A stretch of 64,000 nt of DNA from Clostridia bacterium (GTDB taxonomy: Bacteria; Bacillota; Clostridia; Oscillospirales; CAG-272). Shown here in pieces: positions 17,222-26,185 of the stretch. The position numbers and the translations under genes were made by a program. The stretch spans positions 29,289 through 93,288 of the forward strand of contig JAFVTV010000037.1 in assembly GCA_017502975.1 (NCBI GenBank). Reading direction: 5' to 3'. The first letter of the stretch is position 1. Every line of letters starts with the position of its first letter. The notes beneath the pieces are model-generated. The model was not told the origin of the DNA, did no database searches, and worked only from the letters and a program-made list of their open reading frames with translations.

Positions 17222-17773
17222 ATGGATTGGGAAGCACTTGAAAACGAATGCAAAAGCTGTCATAAATGTGACCTTGGCGATACGCGCACAAACTGCGTAT
17301 TCGGCACAGGAAGCCGCACGGCAGAGCTGATGTTTGTGGGCGAAGCCCCCGGTGAGCAGGAGGATCTTTCGGGCACGCCGTTCGTCGGGCGCGCAGGAAA
17401 GCTGTTAGATCAGTTTTTAGATGCCGTGGACATTCCGCGTGAAAAAGTGTATATTTCAAACATACTAAAATGCCGTCCGCCGCAAAACCGCGATCCTTCC
17501 CCTGCGGAGGAGGAGGCGTGCATTGGGTATCTATACGAGCAGATGCGCCTCATTCGCCCAAAGGTGATCGTTTGCCTTGGCAGAATTGCCGCCATGAAGC
17601 TTATCAAGCCCGATTTCCGTATTACAAAAGAGCACGGAGAATGGTTTTTGAAGGGCGATCATTTGATGACTGCCGTCTACCACCCCGCCTACCTATTGCG
17701 TGACCCACGCAAAAAAGATGATATGCTGCTTGACATGCAGCGACTAAAGTCCAAGCTTGATGAATTAACCTGA
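17222..17773 (+). CDS. Type-4 uracil-DNA glycosylase
   Basis: This 183-residue Fe-S uracil-DNA glycosylase removes uracil from DNA in base-excision repair. It shows the CxxC pair Cys13/Cys16 followed by later single Cys residues (LKCRPP and VCLGR) for the 4Fe-4S cluster, the motif GEAPGEQED with PFVGRAGKLLD, and the C-terminal HPAYLLRDP loop. The start at ATG 17222 follows GGAGAG by 6 nt; a longer frame reaches back to 17162 but would run through the promoter. It is co-transcribed with the AEC transporter gene, whose ribosome binding site overlaps its stop codon. Confidence 0.93.
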   Translation: MDWEALENECKSCHKCDLGDTRTNCVFGTGSRTAELMFVGEAPGEQEDLSGTPFVGRAGKLLDQFLDAVDIPREKVYISNILKCRPPQNRDPSPAEEEACIGYLYEQMRLIRPKVIVCLGRIAAMKLIKPDFRITKEHGEWFLKGDHLMTAVYHPAYLLRDPRKKDDMLLDMQRLKSKLDELT

Positions 17774-17781
17774 GGTATACA

Positions 17782-18747
17782 ATGGATCTTACTACTTTTT
17801 TTAATCTTTTAACTATAATCGGCGTTCTTTTCCTTGTGATGATAGTAGGTTTTTTCTGTCGCAAGCGAGGCATTATCAACGACGTTTCCTCAAACCGCAT
17901 GTCAAAGCTTATTATCGAGGTGGGGCAACCCGCACTGATCATTGGGTCACTCGCAGGTAAGCAGTTTAACTGGGAGCTTTTGCGCGAGGGCCTGCTCTAT
18001 CTTGCAATCGGCTTTGTGCTTCATCCCTTAATGAGCGGGATCGGACTCCTGTTTGGGCGTGCCTTCCCCGATTTTGATGAGAGAAAGCTTTCGGTATTTG
18101 CGCTTACCTTTACAAACGCCGCCTTTATCGGCTTTCCCATTCTTGCAGCTGTCTTCCCAGAAAACGGCGTTTTCTACGGCTCGTTTTTCATCATCGGCTT
18201 CCACGTATATATGTGGACTTTCGGCATCTGGCTTCTCTCAAGAGGGCGTGATGACATCAAGCTGACTCCCAAAAAAGCTATCATTAATTTTGGCACAATT
18301 CCCTGCATGATAGGTCTTGGGCTTTATCTTTTGAAGGCGGTTTTGCCAATGCCCGCGCTCTTGCTTGATTGCTGCACTTACCTTGGCAACCTTTGCATGC
18401 CCATTTCGGTGCTGATTACGGGCGCACTCATTGCAACACAGGATCTGCGTGCCATTTTAAAAAGCCCACGCCTATATATTTTTAATGCGGTTAAGCTGAT
18501 CGGCTTACCGATTATCGTTTGCCTGATTGCAAAGCTTGTTACACTCGGCTTTTCAAACAGCTACGAGCTTGTCATGTTTTGCACCGTCATCTCGGCACTG
18601 CCAAGCGCCTCTACCGTGGCAATGCTGGCAGAGCTTTACAGCATCAAGCCCGGATACGCCGCGCAAACGGTTGGTACCACGTCACTGTTTTCCGTTGCTA
18701 CCCTACCGTTACTGTATTTCATTGGTGATTTTGTAGCAAAGCTGTAA
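17782..18747 (+). CDS. AEC-family transporter
   Basis: This 321-residue membrane protein has about 10 hydrophobic segments, starting FFNLLTIIGVLFLVMIVGFF, and matches the auxin efflux carrier (AEC) family. Bacterial members export or import organic acids such as malate; the actual substrate here cannot be read from sequence. The halves related by inverted repeat, each with a Pro/Asn crossover region, are discernible (GQPALIIGS; TVISALPSASTVAM). The ribosome binding site TGAGGT overlaps the upstream stop codon, so translation is coupled to the glycosylase gene. A terminator follows at 18757. Confidence 0.88.
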   Translation: MDLTTFFNLLTIIGVLFLVMIVGFFCRKRGIINDVSSNRMSKLIIEVGQPALIIGSLAGKQFNWELLREGLLYLAIGFVLHPLMSGIGLLFGRAFPDFDERKLSVFALTFTNAAFIGFPILAAVFPENGVFYGSFFIIGFHVYMWTFGIWLLSRGRDDIKLTPKKAIINFGTIPCMIGLGLYLLKAVLPMPALLLDCCTYLGNLCMPISVLITGALIATQDLRAILKSPRLYIFNAVKLIGLPIIVCLIAKLVTLGFSNSYELVMFCTVISALPSASTVAMLAELYSIKPGYAAQTVGTTSLFSVATLPLLYFIGDFVAKL

Positions 18748-18756
18748 TAAAAAAGC

Positions 18757-18791
18757 AAAAAGGAACCGCCCATTTAAGCGGTTCCTTTTTT
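18757..18791. terminator. Terminator after the AEC transporter
   Basis: A 13-bp stem (18757-18769 with 18778-18790) is flanked by an A-tract and a T-tract. It can act on both strands, for the AEC gene and for read-through from the giant secreted protein gene downstream of its tail remnant. Confidence 0.88.
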
Positions 18792-18888
18792 GCGTAGCCA
18801 AGGTGCGCGACGTAATCCTCGCAGCACGCGAGCGTGATACAAGGGTTGCAGTGCGCCGCTACGGCGCACCGCTTATAGATAAATGCTA
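18792..18888. other. Hairpin-rich intergenic segment of unknown function
   Basis: This ~97-bp segment has two strong hairpins: a 5-bp CTCGC/GCGAG stem with loop AGCAC, and GTGCGCC/GGCGCAC with a 5-nt loop. It is more GC-rich than its surroundings and codes for nothing convincing. It lies between the AEC terminator and the remnant tail at 18889-18987. It could be a repeat element or a 3' structure of the giant gene. Confidence 0.35.
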
Positions 18889-18987
18889 TTATTCGATAAA
18901 TCTTAAGGGGAATACAATTTCCGATAGTAGGATCTCATCTCCAAAGGTATCACGCTTGTATTCTCGATTTACTTTCTCAAGCTCGCG
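18889..18987 (-). pseudogene. In-frame remnant tail after the stop of giant secreted protein A
   Basis: Directly after the TAA stop of protein A (18988-18990), the same frame stays open for 32 more codons and then ends in TAA (18889-18891). The translation contains TFGDEILLSEI, a second version of the conserved tail motif FGDEILLPEI that ends all three giant paralogs. It is therefore either a fossil of an older C-terminus left behind a new stop, a partial duplication, or a read-through extension. No start codon with a ribosome binding site is visible for separate expression. Confidence 0.6.
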
Positions 18988-21900
18988 TTACCCCGCCAGA
19001 GTAATCTCCGGCAACAAGATCTCATCGCCAAAAATATCGATGGCGAGATCCTCACCCAAATACGGAGACTCCTCAATCTCAGGCTCTTCAGGCAGAGTGG
19101 TGTCGGAGAAGTAGTTGCCACGCCACAAGAGATACCCCGAACCTGTGTATTTGGTAGCAGATTGGTTGGTGGAGAAATCGTACCCAACAAAATAACCTGT
19201 TCCATAGGAAATGGCAGAGGTTTTAGCCACGTTGGTAAGTCCTGCCAAAAACGCATTTGCCTCGCTTAACACCTCAGCGGCAGTGTTTGCCTCACCAAGA
19301 CCGGCAATGCCGTCCTCGGTAAAGGTCATCGTGGGGTTATACCCTTCGCCGCTTGCCAAGGAAAGCGCGCGGCTTGTTAAAATGTAGCGCCAACGGGTAT
19401 TTTTAATCATCTCAAGATTTTCAAGCGTGATTCTATCCGTAGAACTGTTCTTGGTCTTGCTTTGCACAGCGGCGGACGTGTTTTGCCACAAAATGATCTG
19501 CGGATTGATAAGCTGATAAAGCTCTCCCTCACCACCTGTACCGTGATGTGCATTCATCATAATATCGGATTCAAGGTAAGCTCCGTAGGTAGCGCGCAAA
19601 GCTCTTGCGGTACGTGCATAAATATCACCCAGTGACATTGCGCTGATCTTTGAGGCTGCCACGGTATTTGCACTCACGGTATTACCGTTTTCCACATCGT
19701 GTGCATGTACGGTCAAGCGTATCACCGCGCAAGCGTTATTAAAGGCTTGCATTGACCAAGGATGCATATCCTCAGGGGTAAACATGACCTCAAATTCAAG
19801 ATTGCCCACAAAGAATTTTTGACCGGTATGCACATTATAAAAGGGTACGGGATCGTTTGCACCGTTTGAAGTACCTTTAAACCAATTTTCCGTTCCAAGT
19901 CTATTCTGGATATTCAGATTGATAGAATGTGCATTGTAGGCCTCCTCACTCGACGGGAAATTGCCAATGATAGCATCCACAACAAGAGTAGAGCCAAAAT
20001 AACTCTTTTTGGAAACAGCATTGAGCAGACCCACGTGATCAGCGTGTCCGTGCGTGAGATACCATGCGGAAATACGGATAGGAGCTGCTTCTGTGGGGTT
20101 CTTGCCGTATATTCCTTTATAAAGCGCCTTTAATACATTGGCGAAATTTGTAACCTCAGCCGATGTACCGTTGCCGCCGTCAACCACAACAAAGGAACCA
20201 TCCTCAAGTGTATAAACATAGCATCCGGCTGAGCCAAGCTGCACCACGGTAAGCTTGGAATCAGTCACCTTTTGGTAAGACTGCTTGGTAAGGAAGTTTT
20301 GAGGCAGAATATGGTTTATATAAGAAACACTATCGGTTATTCTCGAGGAAATGACGCGCAGCGTCGGTCTGAACATTTCACCGAGTTTAGTGTCTTCACT
20401 CAGTTCCTGATTATATGCATGCTTATAAGCATGATACATAACATGGAGCATGATGCCCTCTCCATTGTTTGCCGTGCGATTCACATACGTCACAAAGCAA
20501 CTACCCTCAACAAAGCGCTCCTCCATATATACGGTATATCCGTTTTGTTGTAGCTTTTTGCAGTAAAAATAGTAATCGGCAAATACTGCATCAAGATAGT
20601 ACAACTGGAGTTCACCGTTAGATACATTTACTGCACCCGAGAGCGCAAGATCATCAGGACGAGGATACGCGGTAATAAACTGCCCGACATCTTCGGCAAC
20701 ATTACTCGCTCCTGTAGCACCCTCTACGCTATCAAAAGCACCCGTAAATCCGTTGCTGTTGCCTCTTTCAAACTCGTATTCGGCAGGAATGGCATATACA
20801 TCTATCGCTGCATCGCCATTGAGATCCAAAGCATAATCGCCAAGATCGGCTAGGAAAAGGCTCTTCGCGAGGCGCAGCGTGGTATCATCATACGAGGTAA
20901 TCACAACGTTACCGTCCTTTATGAAATAGCCGTAATATCCTACGTCCTTTTCGCCCGCAAGCAAAAGCTCACGCGCAAGATCGGTAAGGCCAACGTGAAT
21001 CGCGCCCCCATTCATGGCAAAGCTATCCGGAACATAGGCGAAATTAAACCCTGCGTTAAAGCCACCGCCCATAAGTGCCGCGCCAATCTCCATTGCCGCA
21101 TACAAGGGATAATCAAGACCAATATTGTCATTGTTTGCATCATTGTTATACAAATGATTGCCGCTGCTGTTGAAGCCTTGCCCTTCGTAATGCTCCCCGG
21201 TGATGCTATAAAGGCTTAAGAAAATATTGTAAGCGCGCATATCACGTGTGTGGGGGTAAACAATGGGCGTTTCTAAGTTGAGAATCGTCATTTCCACGTT
21301 GGAAGCAACGATCTCTGTAAGATCGAACGCGGCGCCGTTTGCCACTTTGCAGATCTCCTCAAATACGTTAAGCGCGCACATGGCAAGCGCCTCATTACTG
21401 CCTGCGATCACAATATTCTCACCAACCACACCAATGTAATAGCCGCAGCCCTCTACTTCAGCAAGTGCCTGCTTTACAGTGTTACCCGTACTGCCAACCA
21501 AAATGGGCATGCCTGTGCTGCCATACCCATAATTTTCAAGTGCTTGCACGAGAGATGTTGCCTTGTTTTGCAGATTGGTGCCAACCGTACCGTCAAAGGA
21601 AACAGCAGTGGCAGGAATCACACCTGTAGTAGTGGAAAGCGTGTGCGTATAGCTGCTGCATTGACGCAAAAGCTCCTGCTCTTGCGTGGTATATGCGCTA
21701 TATGCGCCCGCCTTATAAAGCGATGGATATCCCGACTCGACCGTGCTTGTATATGCCTTTTTGGCAACACTTGCCATAGTATGTGCATTTTTCGCCACAT
21801 CATAAGTGCTATAATAATACGTACCGTCTACAAGCACGTAAGAAACCGCAGCATAAGCGCGCTCACAACTGCTAAGCTGTATCAATCCCCCGTTAAAGCT

Positions 21901-23808
21901 AATGCTTCCGCTTTCCGGGTCTTGTACAATACTTTCGCTTGCCGAAATATCCACATAAGGAATTTCAATATTGGCAGAAGCATTCCAGCCATTCAAAGCG
22001 GCGTGGGTAAAACCACCTGCTGCCGCAACATATTCTGCAGGTGCAATCAGCGTGCCAAAGGTATAGTCTTCACCATAGACGTATCCCATTTGAGTCAAGG
22101 CATCCACAACTGAGCCCGGAATGGTAGATTTGAAAAGGATGCCCGGCTGGGAATCTACAATTGTGACAAATGCACCGTCAACCATAACGGGAGAATACGT
22201 GGTGTCGGCATTCTCTTCATAGGCTTGATAACAATAATAGTTCAAACCGTTGTATTGAACCGTTACGGTGTTTTGAACAAACGGAACATCCTCACCAATG
22301 GCATCGTTCCTATCTATTACATAGGTTTTGATGTAGCGAGAAAGCAGCACTGCATCAGTAATCACGACCTCGGAATTACCAACACTTACATCAACAAGCG
22401 GAGAAACACCGACACTCTCATTTATGAATACACCGCCACTAAGTAAAATATCCACGTCACAAAGAAAGTACATTTTAGTGGGATCTTCATAATTATCAGC
22501 ATTCAGCTCATCAACATCAACGCCAACCGAAGTGCGCAGCAGCACGCCACCGCTTATTCCAGTGCTTTCCTCAATTTTAAATGTGCCGCCCGTAATTTCA
22601 AAGTAATCTCCCTTGTCCTTTCTCAGCGCAACATCAAACAAAGCATTGCCCTGCGTGGTAAAGGTACCGCCACTCACACAAATATTACCTGCACAAGCGT
22701 AAAATAGCGCATTGGAAGCATTAGCTGCCCCTGTAAAAATACCGTTGGTAATGGACACGGGAATTGCACATTTGACAGTTAACACGCGCCCTGCGTTGGC
22801 AACGTGAAACGTGCCACCCTCAACTGTTAGACTTGCCCCGCTATCGGCAAACAACGCTACACCCTTATTTTGAATGTCAAAGATACCGCCTTCAACAGTT
22901 AAGGTATCGTCAACTCCATTCAAATAGACCGCAGCACCACCATCAGAGAGGACCGTAAAGCTACCCCCTTCGATTACAATATCAGTAGCAGTAACCAATT
23001 TTTGGTTCACAATATCCGCCGAGCCGATAAAGCTACCGCCTGTAACGGTAAGCGTGCCGGATCGCATATCTATTATCGTGTCTACGTGACAGGAGAACGT
23101 ACCGCCCGTGATCTTAACCGAAGCACTACCGCTGTTCCCGTAAACCACAGCAAAGCTCTTGCTGGAATCATCCCTATTATCTAAAATAAAATTACCGCCG
23201 TTTATTTCAAGATAGGTCGATCCTCGATTTACGTAAAACAAATATTCTTCTGCCGCAGCGGTATTTCTGTTAAAAGTACCGTTGTTGATATAAATGTTTG
23301 AGCCTGCTAAATAAGAACTGCCTGCTGCTCCGATAGCACCGTAAAAGGTGCCGCCATTGACGTTAAGCGTTGCAAACCCCTGCACACCGATGGCAAGCCC
23401 ACTTCTTGAAGCGCTGCCACTTGAACTGATCATTGTGCCACTCTCAACCGTTAGCTCTGTGTTTTGGTATTTTACCATAACAGCGGTTGTTTGAAGAGCG
23501 GTTATAGAAATATCGCGAAGTGTGACCTCGCCCGCCTCAATAACCAGTCCGCCCGCTGTAAACGTAACAGTGACACCGGAGCTGCCGCAAAGCGTATAGG
23601 CTTTATCCGCATTAAGGATAAGATCCTCAGAAAGTTCTATGCTTGCAGTCACCATAACGGTGTCGCCGTCGACAACACTGCCGATGGCGTTTTGGAGTTC
23701 TGCCTGTGTGCCTACCTCATGCACCGTGGCGGACGCTGCAACAGCAGTTATCACAAGCATCAGAACCACCAAAAACAAAAACAAGATCAAGCGTGTTTGT
23801 TTTTTCAT
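18988..23808 (-). CDS. Giant secreted protein A: beta-helix plus ComEC-like metallo-beta-lactamase domain
   Basis: This 1606-residue protein starts with a clear signal peptide (MKKQTRLILFLFLVVLMLV, cleaved after a VAASA-type site). Residues about 30-480 hold at least 12 GGTF/GGSF/NGTF rungs typical of a right-handed parallel beta-helix. The middle (about 480-1190) is unrecognised, with two YYIGV/YYGYF-type modules followed by IAGS or ITSYDD that faintly recall domains next to glycoside hydrolase barrels. A metallo-beta-lactamase domain spans about 1190-1445: VVVDGG, His1253-x-His1255-x-Asp1257-His1258, SLGDI and AHHGTGG, as in the soluble part of ComEC. There is no membrane anchor; the protein ends IDIFGDEILLPEITLAG. 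ATG 23808 is chosen for its AAAAGGAG site and the signal peptide. Function unknown. Confidence 0.85.
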   Translation of the reverse strand: MKKQTRLILFLFLVVLMLVITAVAASATVHEVGTQAELQNAIGSVVDGDTVMVTASIELSEDLILNADKAYTLCGSSGVTVTFTAGGLVIEAGEVTLRDISITALQTTAVMVKYQNTELTVESGTMISSSGSASRSGLAIGVQGFATLNVNGGTFYGAIGAAGSSYLAGSNIYINNGTFNRNTAAAEEYLFYVNRGSTYLEINGGNFILDNRDDSSKSFAVVYGNSGSASVKITGGTFSCHVDTIIDMRSGTLTVTGGSFIGSADIVNQKLVTATDIVIEGGSFTVLSDGGAAVYLNGVDDTLTVEGGIFDIQNKGVALFADSGASLTVEGGTFHVANAGRVLTVKCAIPVSITNGIFTGAANASNALFYACAGNICVSGGTFTTQGNALFDVALRKDKGDYFEITGGTFKIEESTGISGGVLLRTSVGVDVDELNADNYEDPTKMYFLCDVDILLSGGVFINESVGVSPLVDVSVGNSEVVITDAVLLSRYIKTYVIDRNDAIGEDVPFVQNTVTVQYNGLNYYCYQAYEENADTTYSPVMVDGAFVTIVDSQPGILFKSTIPGSVVDALTQMGYVYGEDYTFGTLIAPAEYVAAAGGFTHAALNGWNASANIEIPYVDISASESIVQDPESGSISFNGGLIQLSSCERAYAAVSYVLVDGTYYYSTYDVAKNAHTMASVAKKAYTSTVESGYPSLYKAGAYSAYTTQEQELLRQCSSYTHTLSTTTGVIPATAVSFDGTVGTNLQNKATSLVQALENYGYGSTGMPILVGSTGNTVKQALAEVEGCGYYIGVVGENIVIAGSNEALAMCALNVFEEICKVANGAAFDLTEIVASNVEMTILNLETPIVYPHTRDMRAYNIFLSLYSITGEHYEGQGFNSSGNHLYNNDANNDNIGLDYPLYAAMEIGAALMGGGFNAGFNFAYVPDSFAMNGGAIHVGLTDLARELLLAGEKDVGYYGYFIKDGNVVITSYDDTTLRLAKSLFLADLGDYALDLNGDAAIDVYAIPAEYEFERGNSNGFTGAFDSVEGATGASNVAEDVGQFITAYPRPDDLALSGAVNVSNGELQLYYLDAVFADYYFYCKKLQQNGYTVYMEERFVEGSCFVTYVNRTANNGEGIMLHVMYHAYKHAYNQELSEDTKLGEMFRPTLRVISSRITDSVSYINHILPQNFLTKQSYQKVTDSKLTVVQLGSAGCYVYTLEDGSFVVVDGGNGTSAEVTNFANVLKALYKGIYGKNPTEAAPIRISAWYLTHGHADHVGLLNAVSKKSYFGSTLVVDAIIGNFPSSEEAYNAHSINLNIQNRLGTENWFKGTSNGANDPVPFYNVHTGQKFFVGNLEFEVMFTPEDMHPWSMQAFNNACAVIRLTVHAHDVENGNTVSANTVAASKISAMSLGDIYARTARALRATYGAYLESDIMMNAHHGTGGEGELYQLINPQIILWQNTSAAVQSKTKNSSTDRITLENLEMIKNTRWRYILTSRALSLASGEGYNPTMTFTEDGIAGLGEANTAAEVLSEANAFLAGLTNVAKTSAISYGTGYFVGYDFSTNQSATKYTGSGYLLWRGNYFSDTTLPEEPEIEESPYLGEDLAIDIFGDEILLPEITLAG

Positions 23809-23867
23809 ACCTCTGTTCTCCTTTTCCATAATTTTAAACTTTAGCACTCTAATGGTGCCATATGGAA

Positions 23868-23925
23868 ATTATACCATTATTTTCCATTCGTGTCAATTCG
23901 TATGTGAATTTTCTCTGTTTTAACC
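23868..23925 (-). promoter_or_regulatory. Consensus sigma-A promoter plus shared upstream box, giant gene A
   Basis: On the minus strand TTGACA (23891-23896), 17 bp and TATAAT (23868-23873) form a perfect promoter. A box reading GGTTAAAACAGAGAAA (23909-23925) lies about 30 bp upstream of the -35. The same box, at nearly the same distance, precedes the promoters of both paralogs. Confidence 0.85.
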
Positions 23926-24032
23926 AATTTTTACCATTTAATTGGGCTTGTTTTCCGATGCACTTTGATTTTTCTCTTGTTACCCTTCATCTATTTATAT
24001 ACTGATGTTTTTATCAAGTTGTCATTTTAAAC

Positions 24033-24077
24033 AAAAAAACACCCGCCGATATCTGTCTTAGACAAATATCGGCGGGT
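24033..24077 (-). terminator. Terminator after the GerA-linked gene
   Basis: A 17-bp stem with one mismatch (24041-24057 with 24061-24077) is followed on the minus strand by a run of seven T. Confidence 0.93.
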
Positions 24078-24082
24078 TGAAA

Positions 24083-24589
24083 TTATTTGGCGAGCAATAT
24101 TTCTCGCATGCAAGTATAAAACACATCGTATGCGGTAAGGTCTTTAGGTTCAAAGTAAAAGGCAGTACCGTCGGCATAAAAGTAGATCGCGCTTTCAGTA
24201 AAATACAGCGACTCGTACTCCCCTGCCACGGTTCTTATTTGCCACTTGGTATCCCATGCACCCTCAAGCATGGCAATATTATCCTTATTGGTAAATCCTG
24301 CCTCATCTACGACTGAAAGCTTTTCTCGAAGTAAGCTTACCTCCTCGCCCGTGAGCATGACCTGCACACCGCGATCGGCAATCGTACCTTGTGACTCCAT
24401 AAGGGGATCGGAAAGGAGCATACGCTCATATTCAGCCGTTAAAAAAAGCTCTACACGCTCTTGAAAAATTTTTTTCTCACGCAGCTGCGGCATAAATATA
24501 GTAAAAAATATAATGATCAGGGCAAGCGTGAGTATTATAATACCCACTACTGTAACACCAACATTTTTACTTTTAAGCTTTATTGACAT
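24083..24589 (-). CDS. Hypothetical membrane-anchored protein next to GerA-family gene
   Basis: This 168-residue protein has one strong N-terminal membrane segment (about residues 10-33, VVGIIILTLALIIIFFTIFM) after a short basic start, then an outward-facing soluble domain without cysteines that I do not recognise. The C-terminal half has a repeated Tyr/Phe-rich beta pattern (ESLYFTESAIYFYADGTAF). It begins 54 nt after the GerA-family gene and is followed by a strong terminator, so the two are co-transcribed. A partner role for the GerA-like protein is possible but untested. GGGGTGA precedes the ATG. Confidence 0.7.
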   Translation of the reverse strand: MSIKLKSKNVGVTVVGIIILTLALIIIFFTIFMPQLREKKIFQERVELFLTAEYERMLLSDPLMESQGTIADRGVQVMLTGEEVSLLREKLSVVDEAGFTNKDNIAMLEGAWDTKWQIRTVAGEYESLYFTESAIYFYADGTAFYFEPKDLTAYDVFYTCMREILLAK

Positions 24590-24643
24590 ACCGTCACCCC
24601 ATTTTTAATGCTTCATATAGTATAGCACGGCATGATGGCAAAG

Positions 24644-26047
24644 TCAAGATTGCTTTTTTCGCCTCACAAAAAGCGAGAGGAGCGCCTTGGGGGAAAATGG
24701 GATGAGTGGGTAAAGATAACTGTGTTCGCCGTTTACGGTCTTATTGGATACAATTAAGACAATGATCAAAAAGACACCTATCACAAATCCCCATATATTG
24801 AAAAACGCCGTAAGCGTAAGCAGCAGAATACGCATAAATTTAAGTGCATAACCGAGTTCAAAGCTTGTCTGAGTGAAGTTGGCGATCGCAACAAATGCCA
24901 TATACAAAATTACCTCGGGAATAAGCCACCCTACGTCAACCGCAAAATCCCCCAGAATCAAGCCGCCTACCACCGACAAGGAATTTGCAAGCATATCGGG
25001 AGTATTCATTGAAGCCATGCGCAACCCGTCAATGACAAATTCCGCAAGCAGCAGCTGCAAATAGATCGGTAGCTTTCCCCTGTTTTCGGGCAATGCAAAG
25101 GAGAGCCATTCAGGCACATATTGCGGATTGAGCACACCAAGAAACCAAATGGGCGTCATAAACAGTGTAAGCCAAAACACAGCATGTCGCACGGCGCGCA
25201 GATACGTACCGGTTAAAGGTGGCAAATAAAAGTCGCTGCTTTCCTGTAAAAAATCAAAAATTGCGGTGGGCAGGATCATGGCGGCAGGCGAATTATCGAT
25301 CAGCACAATGACACTTCCCTCCAAAAGGTGCGCCGAGGCAACGTCGGGGCGCTCGGTATAACGAATTTTGGGAAAGGGGTTGTACCACCGCGATCTGATC
25401 AGTGTTTCGGCAAGCGATTCGTGCCCCATGGTCAGCGCGTCTGTCTGAATGGTTGAAATTTTATCCTTGATATATTTTACAAGCTTTGGATCGGCACGAT
25501 CCTGCATGTAGCAGATCACAATATCGCTTTTTGACGCTTTGCCCATGCTTGTATAGTGCATAGTGAGTGCTACGTCGCGAATGCGGCGACGGATCAGCGC
25601 CGTGTTAAATACCAGCGTTTCCACAAAGCCGTCGCGCGGACCGCGCATAACACGGTCATTTTCAGGCTCTGCCGTTTCGCGCGCGGGATACGTGCGCGCA
25701 TCAATCACAAGCCCCTCTGAGCCAAACGTGCTGCCAAACAGCACGGTGGCACCCGAAAGGATCATTTGAAACATCAATTCCGCGCTGCTTGTTACGTCAC
25801 ACTCGACATACGGCATATTACTTTCCAAAAATGCTGTAGCATCACGGGGTAATTCCTTTAAAGATAACAGATAGATGAAAAGTTTTTGCATAGCACCGTC
25901 CTTAATAAGACCGTCTACATAAAACAGGGTTATCTCGTCCTGCCCTATCTTTAGCACCTTTTTGATAATGTCAAAATTTTCTTTAACGCGGAGCGTTTTT
26001 TCAAATAGCTTTACGTTTTCTTGATAATTTTCTTTTAGCCTTTGCAT
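24644..26047 (-). CDS. GerA-family spore germination protein (GerAA/SpoVAF type)
   Basis: This 467-residue protein matches the GerA family (A subunit of nutrient germinant receptors). The soluble N-terminal domain (about 1-265) contains the conserved RGPRDGFVE and NTALIRRRI; a membrane domain of about five segments follows (TGTYLRAVRHAVFWLTLFM ... PIYLQLLLAEFVIDGLR ... LANSLSVVGGLILGD). The protein sits in the inner spore membrane in known cases. The usual B and C subunit genes are absent on both sides, which recalls SpoVAF-like orphans. GGGAGGGG precedes the ATG. The neighbouring small membrane protein gene may supply a partner. Confidence 0.9.
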   Translation of the reverse strand: MQRLKENYQENVKLFEKTLRVKENFDIIKKVLKIGQDEITLFYVDGLIKDGAMQKLFIYLLSLKELPRDATAFLESNMPYVECDVTSSAELMFQMILSGATVLFGSTFGSEGLVIDARTYPARETAEPENDRVMRGPRDGFVETLVFNTALIRRRIRDVALTMHYTSMGKASKSDIVICYMQDRADPKLVKYIKDKISTIQTDALTMGHESLAETLIRSRWYNPFPKIRYTERPDVASAHLLEGSVIVLIDNSPAAMILPTAIFDFLQESSDFYLPPLTGTYLRAVRHAVFWLTLFMTPIWFLGVLNPQYVPEWLSFALPENRGKLPIYLQLLLAEFVIDGLRMASMNTPDMLANSLSVVGGLILGDFAVDVGWLIPEVILYMAFVAIANFTQTSFELGYALKFMRILLLTLTAFFNIWGFVIGVFLIIVLIVSNKTVNGEHSYLYPLIPFSPKALLSLFVRRKKQS

Positions 26048-26101
26048 TGTTTCCCCTCCCTCTTGTTCAAGATAGTATGTACAAATTCAACTCATGTATG
26101 T

Positions 26102-26130
26102 AAAAAAGCACCCTTGCGGGTGCTTTTTTA
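26102..26130 (-). terminator. Terminator of giant gene B
   Basis: The stem AAAAAAGCACCC/GGGTGCTTTTTT has a 4-nt loop. Hairpin and trailing sequence are nearly identical to the terminator of giant gene C at 30379-30406. Confidence 0.93.
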
Positions 26131-26185
26131 CATTGGTTAAATTTTTAGATGATGTGGAATTTCTCTATTGTAAGATTCCACGAGA

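Noticed and set aside
18988-19041. LLPEIT at the C-terminus of protein A as a sortase (LPxTG) signal
   Set aside because: No following hydrophobic helix or basic tail, and the paralogs end directly after LLPEI plus one residue.
22500-23600. Regularly spaced similar DNA segments that could suggest a repeat array
   Set aside because: They are codons for the GGTF beta-helix rungs of giant protein A; spacing is irregular and there are no CRISPR-like identical repeats or cas genes.
18988-23808. Giant protein A as a ComEC DNA-uptake channel
   Set aside because: Only the metallo-beta-lactamase part is similar; there are no competence-type membrane segments or OB domain, and comEA-like genes are absent.
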